Origin: Pterois miles
Taxonomy: Eukaryota; Chordata; Actinopteri; Perciformes; Scorpaenidae
Direction: 5' to 3'
Assembly: GCA_947000775.1 (NCBI GenBank)
Contig: CAMQGK010000149.1
Coordinates: 569,001-633,000, forward strand
Length of the DNA: 64,000 nt
Shown: positions 19,401-30,600 of the stretch, one piece after another
Numbering within the stretch: position 1 is the first letter of the stretch
How the letters are laid out: every line of letters starts with the position of its first letter
Position numbers and translations under genes: made by a program
The notes under the pieces: model-generated
The model's database searches: none
What the model was told of the DNA's origin: nothing
Seen by the model: the letters and a program-made list of their open reading frames with translations, nothing else

Positions 19401-20310
19401 TCAACAAGCCGCATGGCTCCGTTCTTTCCATCAGTTTCCGTAAATCACGTCGTTAATCCAGGCAATGGTCAAGCCGAAGGTGTCAACAGATAGTCCAATG
19501 TCCGTAATCCAAAATCTGTAGTCAATATACACCGAAATATTCCAAAACCAGGCAACAATACCCACAGGATGAATAAGGTCCCATGGTGGTCCACCACAAA
19601 GTGGCAGGACTCTGTCTCTAAATAGACACACCAGTGGCTCTGGTCAAGTCTATCAAATAGGAGTGCACCAGGGGAGCAGCTTGGGAGTGGCGCTGGTGGC
19701 AGCAAGCCCAGTGCATTGTGGGTGTTGTAGGTTTTCAATCTTGTGAGTGACAGAGAATACCACAGTCTTTTTTCTCTGTTTTCTCTGGTCATGCAGAACC
19801 AATTTCAAAAATATTTATGCCTTTTCTCTACTTAGACTAGTTTTATGACAAAATCATCTTTCCAGCAGTGAAATACTTTAAATAAATGTTATTGAAGCTA
19901 TTATACTGAGAAGTTCATTTACTTGAAAAAAAAAATATCCACTGATTTACAGATGTCTTTTTTTCCAATGTAAATATATGGGAAATGTCTTTTTGGGCCC
20001 AATCGCATCACGTGACAGACACAAGTTGTAATTCCACCGTTTGTCCACAGTGTAAAAAATACTTTAAAGCGTGGCACTCTTCCTTGGGGTGTGGTTGTCA
20101 TGATTGCTTCTATAAACTTTGGAATGATCCTCAATTTCTGAGGGGACAGAAGGATGAAAGAATCTAGCTCTTGATCAGGGGAGTTTTGTGTTCTGCATCA
20201 ACTTTTTTTATCAGTTGTTTTTGTTCTCAATGACTCATCCACATACATCATCAGCCTCATTAGCAAAAGACTGGTGGTATGGCCTGCTTCCTAGATCTTA
20301 CTTGCAAAGG
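19401..20310. other. Unassigned non-coding stretch
   Basis: Short frames only, none with a motif I recognise. 19985-20167 is a 60-codon open frame rich in Cys and His but without family resemblance. Confidence 0.4.
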
Positions 20311-21970
20311 AAATGGTCAAGAGAATAAAAACTGTTGACGACCTTCCCTGTAGTGCAATTGCAGCTGGTGACTCAAAAATTGGAGGACAGGACAGGGTGT
20401 ATTAAGTGTACTTGGTACCAGAGCACCTTAGCCCAAAGATCAATGATCAATTTTGTGATTGTATCATCTGATCTGAGGCTGCATGTTTTGGAAACTCAGC
20501 TGAAAAGAGCGGCAGAGCTGTCTACTGATCACCATCTGGTGGTGTGTTGGATCAGAGGGTGATGGAAGGCTCTGGACAGACCTGGTAAACCCAAACGTGT
20601 CGTGCGGGTGAACTGGGAAAGTCTGGAGGAGGCCCCTATCTGAGAGATCTTCAACTCACACCTCAGGTGGAGCTTTTCTAGCATCCCTGTGGAGGCTGGG
20701 GGCATTGGACCTGAGTGGGCGATGTTCAAAGCTTCCATTGCTGAAGCTGTGGCGGTGAGCTGTGGCCTGAGGGTCTTAGGTGCCTCAAGAGGCGGGAAAC
20801 CTCGAACACCGTGGTGGACACCGGTGGTCAGGGGAGCTGTCCAACTGAAGAAGGAGTCCTTCCGGGATTTGTTATCTCGGAGGACTCCGGAGGCAGTTGC
20901 AAGGTACCGACATGCCTGTAGAGTAGCAGCCGCTGCCGTAAAGGAGGCAAAGCAGCGGGTGTGGAAGGAGTTCGGAGCAGCCATGGAGAAGGACTTTCGG
21001 TCGGCGCCAAGGTGCTGCTGGAAAACTGTCCGGCACCTCAGGAGGGGGAATGGGGAACCATCTAAGCTGTGTACATTAAGGTTGGGATGTTGACTCAACT
21101 GAGGAGGTAAACGGGCGGTGGAAGGAGCACTTTGAGGAACTCCTGAACCCGACTGAAACACCCTCTCTTGTAGAGGCAGAGCTGGAAGCTGATGGGGGAT
21201 CGTCTTCAATTCCCCTGGGGGAGGTCACTGAGGTAGCTAAAGAGCTCCACAGTGGCAAGGCCCCAGGGATTGACGAAATCTGCCCAGAAATGCTGAAGAC
21301 TCTGGGTGTGGAGGAGCTGTCATGGATGACACGCCTCTTCAATGTCATGTGGAAGTCGGGGGCAGTGCCTAAAGAGTGGCAGACCGGGGTAGTGGTTCGG
21401 GTCCCCTGTTCAAAAAAGGGGGACCAGAGAGGGTGCCAATTACAGGGGTATCACACTACTCAGCCTCCCTGGTAAAGTCTACTCCAGTGTGCTGGAAAGG
21501 AGGGTTGTGCCTTGTCTCCAATCCTGTTCATGATATTCATGGACAGGATAGCGAGGTGTAGTCGAGGGGAGGAGGGTTTGCGGATCGGTGTGCTTAGGAT
21601 CTTATCGCTGCTTTTTACAGATGATGTGGTTCTGCTGGCATCATCGGTCTGCGACCTCCAGCACTCACTGGATTGGTTTGCAGCAGAGTGTGAAGTGGCT
21701 GGGATGAGGATCAGCACCTCAAACTCGGAGGCCATGGTTCTTAGCAGGAAACCGATGGATCATCTACTCCGGGTAGGAAATGTACTGTCTTTAACCTAGT
21801 GAAGGAGTTCGAGTACCTAAGGATCTTGTTCTCCAGTGAGGGAACAATGGAGCGTGAGATTGGCCGTAGAATCGGAGCAGCATTGGCGGTATTGCAGTCG
21901 CTGTACCGCACCGTTGTGATGAAGAGAGAGTTGAGCCGTTAGGCAAAGCTCTCTATCTACTGGTCTATAT
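20311..21970 (+). mobile_element. RTE/Rex3-like LINE, internal part
   Basis: The endonuclease end is at 20330-20570 (YQSTLAQRSMINF; then AELSTDHHLVVCWI, the SDH-type motif). A linker follows (WTPVVRGAVQLKKESFRDLL), then RT: LHSGKAPGIDEICPEMLK (21250), PKEWQTGVVVRV, a truncated palm, LSPILFMIFMDRIAR (21510), LLFTDDVVLLASS (catalytic DD at 21612-21635), and CEVAGMRISTSNSEAMVLS. It is cut at 21970 by a different repeat. Frames are broken at 21090, 21400-21500 and 21790. Confidence 0.75.
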
Positions 21971-22052
21971 TCTTTGCAAGCCCTCGCGGGCCACATAAAG
22001 TGAGGTGGTGGGCCGGATTTGGCCCGCGGGCCTTGAGTTTGACACATGTGGT
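21971..22052. mobile_element. hAT-type terminal fragment
   Basis: GGCCGGATTTGGCCCGCGGG then GAGTTTGACACATGTGG resembles the end of a common vertebrate hAT non-autonomous element. Only about 80 bases are present. Confidence 0.45.
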
Positions 22053-22390
22053 TTAGACAGAGGTGCAGGCAAAACATGCTCATACCCACTAGCCTACAGT
22101 TGCGTTCCACAATGAAAGGGCACAGAGCCAGCATGATACTAGAGAAGGCTCAAAAACAACTCCTGAACGAAAGGATCAGGCAAATCCTGTTTACCATAGC
22201 AAGGCTTCAGGAGAAGATTGACCACCTTCTCCAAAAACTTGAAACAATCTTACCAGCGGTATTGTTTGAAAGGGTTGTTGGTTTCACCAAGAAAGCCCAA
22301 CTAGCTCAACACACTAAGAGCAAAGAAAGACAAACCAAGAAATTCCTCCGCCTCCAACACAAAAACCTAAACAGAATGGGAACTGTTTGA
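22046..22390 (+). pseudogene. Possible Penelope-like element N-terminal fragment
   Basis: An open frame of about 114 codons contains PTSLQLRSTMKGHRASMILE, an amphipathic coiled-coil (ARLQEKIDHLLQKLE) and TKSKERQTKKFLRLQHKN. This resembles the N-terminal region before the RT of fish Penelope-like elements in layout, but no RT or GIY-YIG domain follows, so the call is tentative. It lies 100 bases upstream of hatching-enzyme copy B. Confidence 0.35.
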
Positions 22391-22516
22391 GACAAATTTA
22401 AGTCCAGTTGCTTTCGATTCAATTGTTGCCAGAATGAATATGACCTGGATGAATGAGAACATTCACAGAATCAAGCTTCAAGGCGTCTCTCCACAGCCTC
22501 CAGACCTACCCTGAAG

Positions 22517-23194
22517 ATGAGTCTCTCTGCCAGCCTGCTGCTGCTCCCACTCAGCCTCTCTCAGGCACATCCTCTCATGGAGGAAGGAAGCGGAGCAGAG
22601 GTCGAAGATGTGGACGAAGATGAGACTGTCGACATCAGCACCATGATTCTGACCTCCAACAATGCCACCGATGAGATCATGTTGGAAGGAGACATGTTGG
22701 CTCCCAGAACCAGAAATGCCATGCGGTGCTGGTACCAGTGGAGGAAAGCCTCCAATGGCCTGGTGACCCTTCACCATGAGCAGCGAGTTCACCAGCTCAG
22801 AGAGGCAGAAGATTGACAAGGCCATGAAGGCCATCCACAGTAGCACCTGCATCCGTTTTGTTACTCATCAGAATGAGTATGACTACATCAGCATTGAGAA
22901 CAGAGGCGGATGTTTTTCTTTTCTGGGCAGAATGGGAGGCAGACAGATCCTGTCTCTGAAAAGGCAGGGCTGCCTCTACCATGGCATCATCCAGCATGAC
23001 ATCAACCTTGCTCTGGGTTTCCAGCACGAGCAGACCAGGAGCGACCGCAACGACTATGTCAGGATCAACTGGGAGAACATCCAACCACAGATGGCCTACA
23101 ACTTCTACAGGCGGGCCACCAACAACCTGGACGCTCCCAATGACTACTCCTCTATCAGGCACTATGGAAGAAAAGCCTTCTCCATCCTGTACGG
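22517..23194 (+). pseudogene. Hatching enzyme (high choriolytic enzyme) pseudogene B
   Basis: The start ATG at 22517 opens a proper signal peptide (MSLSASLLLLPLSLSQ), an acidic propeptide with the EGD switch, and the mature start NAMRCW. A five-base deletion near 22768, compared with copy C, shifts the frame before MSSEFTSSERQKID. The catalytic domain then runs in the other frame from 22776. Its zinc site is ruined: HDINLALGFQHE instead of HExxHxxGxxH, losing the catalytic Glu and one His ligand. The Cys at STCIRF and GGCFSF are kept. The Met-turn is SSIRHYG, with Arg as in copy A. The gene is cut at 23195 by a hAT element, so the last ~40 codons are missing. It is intronless. Confidence 0.85.
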
Positions 23195-24440
23195 CAGTGG
23201 TCCCCAAACTGTGGCCCGCCTCCACATTTGGCCCAGCCCCTTGAACAATACCAGAGACGCATTCTGATTTTTTTTCAGTCTGGCCACGCGATAGAGACTA
23301 ATACAGGGATAGAACGTGATGTTCTTTTCCAGCCATCTGCAGTCTGTGCCCCTATCTGAACCCCCACCCCCCCCTATTCAAAATGCAGGGTATTTAACCT
23401 GCAGTGGACAAGCAATTATTTTTTTTGTTCAATGCAGAGAAAAGGCTGTTTGTCTCATCTGTCAAGAGACGGTGGCGGTATTCAAAGAATACAATCTGCA
23501 CCGACACTATGAATCCCGTCACAAAGAGTAAGCATGATAGCTTGCAAGGCCAAATGGGATCAGACAAACTCTCAAAGCTAGCTCAGCAGAATACATTTGT
23601 GCGCCAAGCTCAGCTGAACCAGTCATCTGTTCAATCCAGCTTTCGGGTTGCTCTCCCAGTGCTGTTTGGCAGTAGCTCAGTCTGTAGGGAGTTGGCTTGG
23701 GAATCGGAGGGTCAGTGGTTCAAGTTCTGACATGGACCAAGAACTGATTGTGAACTGGTAGCTGGAAAGGTGCCAGTTTACCTCTTGGGCACTGCTGAGG
23801 TGCCCCTGAGCGAGGCACCAACCCCCAACTGCTCGGGGGGCTTGTCAGGAGCAGCCCCCTCACTCTGACATCTCTCCATTAATGCATGTATATGGGTCCT
23901 GTTTGTGCATGTATGTGTTGCGGGTCTGCATGTACGTATATGTATAAGTTAACCGCAGAGTGTAAAAAAAAATTGAATTTCCCCACTGTGGGACTAGTAA
24001 ATATCTTCTTCTTCTTCAACTGCTAGCAAGCAGCAGTAAAACTTTCACTGATGGAGAGTTTGTCAAGAAATGTTTGAATGCTGTCGCAGAGGAGGTGTGT
24101 CCTGAGAAGAAAGATGTCTTTAATGCTGTGAGTCTGTCAAATCACCAGACGCATTGAAGAAATCGGGGGTAATGTATATGCCCAGCTGCAGCAGAAGAAG
24201 AAAGAATTTGCCTTTTTTTTAATGAGCACTGCATGAGAGCATGGACGTGCAGGACACAGCACAGCTGCTCATTTTCATTTTTACAGATATGGATTGGATT
24301 TGTGCTTTGTGAGGGAAAAAACTATGTTACTGATATTGTACAATATCTAAACATCACTTTTGTGAGGTTACAACTATTAATACAGCTGTATAGTTTAGCT
24401 TTACATTAGTGTTTGTTTTCTAACATTGTGTTAGGCCCCC
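23195..24440 (+). mobile_element. hAT-type transposon with BED zinc-finger remnant
   Basis: The left end CAGTGGTCCCCAAACTGTGG is a typical hAT terminus and lies inside hatching-enzyme copy B. At 23404-23540 the translation includes KAVCLICQETVAVFKEYNL and HRHYESRHKE, a C2H2/BED finger of the kind in GTF2IRD2/EPM2AIP1-like domesticated hAT proteins. Further transposase pieces (FTDGEFVKKCLNAVAEEVCP, about 24040-24100) follow the inserted SINE. The catalytic and dimerisation domains and the right terminus are not found; the end at 24440 is approximate. Confidence 0.65.
23666..24018 (+). mobile_element. tRNA-derived SINE, copy 2
   Basis: Same family as 13998: GTAGCTCAGTCTGTAGGGA, GGTTCAAGTTC B box, 3' end TTCCCCACTGTGGGACTAGT and a CTT tail. 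It splits the hAT transposase frame. Confidence 0.85.
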
Positions 24441-24914
24441 CCCAAACCCGAGCCGAGCCACCGTCAGGGATCAGCCCATGAGGTAGCCCCGGCGACCACC
24501 AGGGCAACCAATACAGCACCACAGCAATAGGAGACCCACCAGGGATGCAGGAGACCTTTCCAGACCACCACCCCCATGACCCGGGGACCCCACAGCAACA
24601 GCGGGCTGAATGTTGGGCTCCCTCACCGCCCTAAAGCCGGAAGGGGCCGAGCCCCACCAGCAACGCCATGTCAGGAAGGTCCACCATTGCCCCCCTATTA
24701 CTATGGTTCCCTGATTCCAGACGAGGAACCATTCACCCTCCACCATGTGTGAGTGCAACCTCGAGTATAATGTAATGTGGTGCATTAAAAGTTGGGTTGA
24801 ACTGCGAGGCAGCAGTCTTATCAATGCCTTTAGGAGGCATGCTACACAGCTGCACAGCTTTCAATTCAGTACAGAACAAGCTGTGAAAATACGGTAAAAC
24901 AGTTTTGGATCTAG
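24441..24914. other. GC-rich non-coding stretch
   Basis: 24430-24730 is C/G-rich with ACC- and CAG-rich text and no supported frame; 24730-24914 is plain. It may be a repeat that I do not recognise. Confidence 0.35.
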
Positions 24915-26405
24915 TGTTGTTGTACTACTGCAAGCGACCAGCAGCTTGAGATGAGCATAATGTGTGCTAAGTGGAGAACCCGTTACCACCAAACTGCAGG
25001 GCCAGATGGAGGATCAGTGACATGTAGTCATTTAGCTCTGACTCGTGGTTGGGATAAATATGCAGATTCAAGGGGGGGGGGGGGGGGCAAAGCAAAAACA
25101 GGAGGATGGCACGACGTGAGGCAAGAGACAGGAAAAGATGCTGGGACGCACGTGCATGAGTTATTTATGAAGCCTGGGGAAAAAGAAGTAGGGAATGAGC
25201 TGTCTCTGGAATGGCTTTAGCCAGCCTTTGACTAAGACAAAAGTGAATTTACTGTGCTTGGCCCCGAATGGCAATTTATCAAATTATCTAATTATATAGT
25301 TACTTTAGATGGCATTGCCCTGACCTCGAGCACCACTGTAACCAATCTGGGAGTCATCTTAGATCAGGACATGTCCTTTAACTCCCACATAAAACAAAAT
25401 TCAAGGCCTGCCTTCTTTTCATCTACATAAAAGTCCCCAAAAGTAGAATGGGAGCCAGAGCCCCTCTTCTGTGGACCTAGCTCCCTGTTTCAGTCTGGGA
25501 GGCAGACACCCTCCCCACATTTAAGACTAGGCTTCAGGACATAAAGGACAAAGTTTGTCAATCTGTACAACAATCACGTTCATGTCCAAGATGGCAGCAG
25601 GACGTCTCTACCAGTCTCTACCTGTCTGTTTGTCTGCGTGACTGTTCAGGTGTTATCTGAGTGGCTTCTGTTATTTCTGACAATGCCAATTATGTGAGCT
25701 GTTCAGATGATACCACCGCTTAGCATTGTTTTTAGTTTGTGTGACATCAAGAGACATACTCCTTTCCACAAATTTAGAGCAAAATGCTGAAACAATCCTT
25801 GGTTTTAACCTCAGCTGTCCAGTTTATTAAAAGAAAGGAATGTTGCCTGGGCTCTGGACTCTCTCGTTAAAGGGTTAAATCTGACTACTATCTTTCTAAA
25901 ACTACTAGTAATTTAAATGATCCTCGGAAATTTTGGAAAGTAATAAAATCTTCATTTGGAGATGCAGCCACAAACAAGTTTTCAGCCTGCATTGTGAAAG
26001 ACTCGGGTACTGTATCTGATAAATCTGCCATTCTTAACTGTTTTATGAACGTTTTGTTTCTTCAGGCTCCTTATTTGAGTCAGTACATCCAGGTCATCCA
26101 AATAAGCAGAGGACTAACTCTTCACCCCTAACTAACTCCAGGGCTCAACCATTCACTTTTACTCATTTTAATGTGACAGAGGTCCACAGAACCTTAAAGA
26201 CACTGGATGCAAACAAATCTATAGGTCCTGACAAGCTTGACCCCCACTTTCTCAAGCTGTTGACTTTATACCAGAACCTCTGACTCATATTTTCAAACTT
26301 ACAATTTCCAGCAATGAAATTCCTCACATATGGAAATCTACAGTATGTTGTGCCTATATTCTCCCTTTGCTGAAAGAATGGGATCCATCGGTAGTTAATA
26401 ACAAC
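24915..26405 (+). repeat. Inverted repeat arm with LINE fragments (partner 822-2243)
   Basis: It contains the L2 C-terminal fragment (25240-25575: IALTSSTTVTNLGVILDQDM) and the RT N-terminal fragment (25850-26405: RKFWKVIKSSFGDAATNK, IGPDKLDPHF) in the plus orientation. Relative to the partner there is an extra segment of about 275 bases at 25578-25850, and a G run at 25070. Confidence 0.65.
25068..25087 (+). repeat. Poly-G run
   Basis: An unbroken run of about 17-18 G, where the inverted partner near 2045-2065 has a CCCTCCC-type tract. Confidence 0.9.
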
Positions 26406-26880
26406 AGGCTGATCTCTAAACCGAGTGTTTTAGCTGAAGTCCTTGAAAAGTGCTAAAAAAACTAGGACCACTTTTGTTCTATATATATTCTAACAATCTT
26501 TGTGATGATTTATCAAATGCTGCGTTCTATTTTTATGCAGATGATACAGTTATCTATTGCTCATACCTCTCAGTAGTACAGACCCTTGAACTCCTGCAGT
26601 CTGTCCTTCATGTGGTTCAGTCCTGTTTAACTTAACTTGAATTGGTGTTAAATACAGACAGATTCAAAATGATGTTATTTTGTAATGGAAAAAAAATACC
26701 ATCTAATCTTCCTGAGGTCTGAACTCTGGTCCCAGCATATAAGTATTTAGGTATCATTACTGATCAAAAATTGTCTTTCAAATCACACATTGAAAATCTG
26801 GTTTCCAAGCTGAAACTCTCCCTCCAGGCAAGGAAACATTTGACTTTTACCTTCATTGGATTATAGTGGAAATGTACAGA
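26406..26880 (+). mobile_element. LINE RT palm fragment
   Basis: The plus strand reads KLGPLLFYIYSNNLCDDL, then AAFYFYADDTVIYCS (catalytic YADD at about 26535-26550), NGKKIPSNL and YKYLGIITDQKLSFKSHIE (26735-26790). It continues the same element as 25850-26405 after an internal deletion between the PIFSLLK block and GPLLF. It is dead by deletion and stops. Confidence 0.7.
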
Positions 26881-27121
26881 TTTAATTTTTACATTTATTG
26901 GATAACAATGATCAGCATAATGTGAATGCACCTGACCAAGCCAAAGAAGCTGGATACTGTATACCATTGTGCATTATGTTTTATTATTGGCTGTGGAAAT
27001 CAGATACTCCTGTATGTGACTGCTAGATGGTCATCTCTGTATGTCAGCAGACTTTCATACTGGTTGGCTTTTATACAGTCTCCTCCAAAATGATTAATTA
27101 AGTGGAACAGTGAGGCCAAGT
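26881..27121. other. Non-coding
   Basis: Nothing recognised. Confidence 0.4.
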
Positions 27122-27290
27122 TTTTTTATTTCTGTTGGACAATGAAAACATTTGGGTGTTTCATGACAGCTCTCACAATGTTTCTGTCATCAACTGCTGA
27201 TGTTTTTCTTGGTCTCCCGGTTCCACGTCTGCTGCTCAGTACACCAGTGGTTTCTTTCTTCTTCAGGACTTCAATCCCAGTTCTTTGGTC
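27122..27290 (-). mobile_element. Tc1-like transposase N-terminal fragment
   Basis: The minus strand reads RRGTGRPRKTSAVDDRNIVR, the linker between the two helix-turn-helix parts of the Tc1 paired-like domain. The fragment sits downstream of bphl; similarity with the second locus resumes at about 27293. Confidence 0.6.
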
Positions 27291-27472
27291 TGTTGAAAAG
27301 TCCAACATTTAAACAACATTGTGGATTCAACCTTGACCCAGTTAATTGTTGGTTCAACACTGATCTATGATGATGATCAATGATCTTGTTTTTTTAACGA
27401 GTTACTGCTGCATTATGTTCAGTAATTTTTACTCTTTTCATTGGATCTTCAAAAAGGAGTCATGGTGATCCA

Positions 27473-27634
27473 TCAGTCTTCCAGAAAGTCTTCCACCAGT
27501 TTGTTGAATTCATCAGAGTGAGTCAGGTGGAGAAAGTGTGAACCACCAGGAAACAGGTGAAATCTAGATTTGGGACAAATAAGAGGGTATAGTGTACACG
27601 TCATGTTGTTTCTTGAATTTGAGGTAATTGTCAT

Positions 27635-27690
<56 letters not shown>

Positions 27691-30600
27691 CTCACCGTGA
27701 TCCCTTGATGTGTTTAAAGAGGCACTCTGCATGGTGGAGGGGACAAACGTCATCATTGTCTCCATTGACAATGAGGGTTGGACATCTGATGAGGGGCAGA
27801 AGCTCCAGGCAGATACTCCCTGACCAGAGGACATTTAAGTCAATATTTTGTCTTTTCAGCTGACATTTATTAGAACATAACACCATTAAAGAGAACCTCA
27901 AACTTAGTCTCCTGTTCCCTGTGTATAAAAGTAGTAGATTTGGTGGCAGAAACAAATATCTTCCATCCTAGATTCCATCAGTTCTGTGTTTTCTACTACA
28001 CATCCACTCTGCAAAACGCTGCAAACTGACCAACCCAGTATCACACCAAAGCATTTAAGAGACCCGTCTGTCCATCAGAGGATAGCGTGTCGCGTTTATC
28101 CTCGCAGAGACGTTAAAATATCAGGCCTGTATGACCCTACGTTACCAGCAGGGGGCCACAAAGCCACTGACTTAGGTTCATGCAAGAATACCACTCATTT
28201 AGGTTAAGGCAACAAAACCACTTAGTTAGGTTAAGGGGAAAACTTCATGGTTGGACTTAAAATAAGCAAGTAAACTAAGTAAAACACGTACAGAAACAAG
28301 GTAATATCAGTACGAGAAACATGTAAATCACATCATGTGACAAACGGCACTAACATAACTTGCAAAACAAAACACCGGCTTCGAACCAAAGAACGAACTG
28401 TACATTGATAAGAAGTGAAAGTCAATTGTTCGTTTCAGTGTGATGTCAGCGCTCAGCAGCAGAGGTACACCTCCGCCATTCTGGACTGAAAGCAACTACA
28501 GGACACCGGTAAAATGTCGGCCGATAAAAGTAAACCTGTATTATTTCTATTCTCTGGTCACATATTTAATGTCTCTACTGGCTTGAAAGTCTTGTTTGTT
28601 GGGCTCATCCACCTCTCTACTATAAGTGGTCTTTCTTACTTTATATTCTACGTAACTAGCTCTTAAGTTAGACCTCCGTCACTACATGCAGGTGTGTAAT
28701 ATTCACGTCTCAATGACACTTGTGACACTGACACACTTTCTTCTGGTTGACAGACGGGTCTATGACCTGCTTTGCTGTGAGCCTGGGCTGAACTCACAGT
28801 AATTATATATAATCAATACTTCACAAACATCATCAATGCAACAACTTCTTTTATAACTGCATTGTGTCTGAGCATTTCCTCTCCATATCTTGGTTTAATT
28901 ATATCTGAAGTTTCAGATTCACTTGTGTAATGAGTCTGTAATAACATGGATTCAGTACCTTGTGGTCTTTCTGCAAACATGTTAGATGCGTCCAAGAAGG
29001 CTCGCCAGGTTCTAACAAACCCTTCCAGTCCATAAATTGCTATCAAAGACTCCTTGAACCTCGAGGGCCGAGAGATCAGCATGTTATCAGAGATTCCTAG
29101 GTGTTCCCAAAGAAAGCCATGCACACACAAGGACACACAATACACAGTTAATAAAAGATTACACCATGCACAGGTCACATAGTTCACACAGTCTGGGACT
29201 ACAATGGCGGATTACTTTTATGAGCAATGACATCCTGCTCGGTCATTATGGGACTGGCTCCCAGTACAACCATCTGGTGGATCACATCAGGGTTTTTTGC
29301 TGCTGCAATCAGAGCGGTGGTTCCACCAGCACTCCAACCCAACAGAGAGAACCTGTCAAAGCCCAGAGCCTATCAATAAAATGAGAAATAGGTTTAGGAA
29401 AACATCAGGGTTTGAGTTTCAATAAGGACTGTAACTTAAGTATGGAAGATTCATGACAAATAAATCAACTTTGAGGTTTACCCGGTCTCCTGGGTGAAAG
29501 TCCTGTGTTTTTGGAGCCACTCATCCACCCAGACCTCCTCCCTTTGTGGCATTCACTGCTATTTATAGTTCCTGGTTAACAATTACAGTAGAAAGGAACT
29601 GATTTTGTGCTGACCATCACGACAAAACAGCACAGATCAGAGGAGGAGTTTTGAGGTATAATTTGTACTTGAATATTTAAGGAGTAATTGTGCCGCAGCA
29701 AAATCCTTTGACTTGCTTACTTTAAGTCTAAAAGATATGTTTATTATATCATAAAAGTAATTTTTATATAATATTCAGACTTCTTTGTTCACATTTTCTT
29801 TTGTTGCAGCCTGATGCTAAAATCATTTATATTATTATTTTTCCCCTCATCAATCTACAATCAATACACCAGACTGACAAAGCAGAAACTTTTTTATTAG
29901 AATTCATCCCAAAGGAAAAACTGAGGTCCAGATCTGGGGAAGGCTACAAAAGATTTCTGCTGCATTGAAGGTCCCCAGGAGCACAGTGGCCTCCATAATT
30001 CTTAAATGAAGAAGTCTGGATCAACCAGAGAGCTGACCACCCAGCCAAAGAGCAATCGGGGTAGAAGGGCCTTGGTAAGAGAGGTGACCGAGAACCTGAT
30101 GGTCACTCTGGCTGAGCTCCAGAGATCCTGAGTGGAGATGGGAGAAACCTCCAGAAGGACTACCATCACTGCAACACTCCACCGATCTGGGCTTTATGGC
30201 AGAGGGACCAGACAGAATCCTCTCCTCAGTGAAAGACACATGAAATCACCTAAAGGACACTCAGACTGGGAGAAACAAGATTCTCTGGTCTGATGAAACC
30301 AAGACTCAACTCTGTGGTCTCTAAGACTTATGTCTGGAGGAAACCAGGCACAGCTCATCACCTGCCCAACACCATCCCAGCGGTGAAACATGGTGGTGGC
30401 AGCATCAGGCTTTGGGGGTGTTTTTCAGTGGCAGGAACTGGGGGACTGGTCAGGGTTGAGCAAAGTACAGAGATATCCTTAATGAAAACCTGGTCCAGGA
30501 CACTGAAAATGTCCCCCGACGGTCCCCATCCAACCTGACAGAGCTTGAGAGGATCTGCATCCAGGTGTTCAAAGCTTGTTGTGTAATAACCAAGAAGACT

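Noticed and set aside
19985..20167. Cys/His-rich 60-codon frame resembling a zinc finger
   Set aside because: Spacing of Cys and His fits no finger type and there are no neighbours or splice sites to support it.
27126..27308. Possible small gene downstream of bphl
   Set aside because: The frame is a Tc1 transposase linker (GRPRKTSAVDDRN) truncated on both sides.
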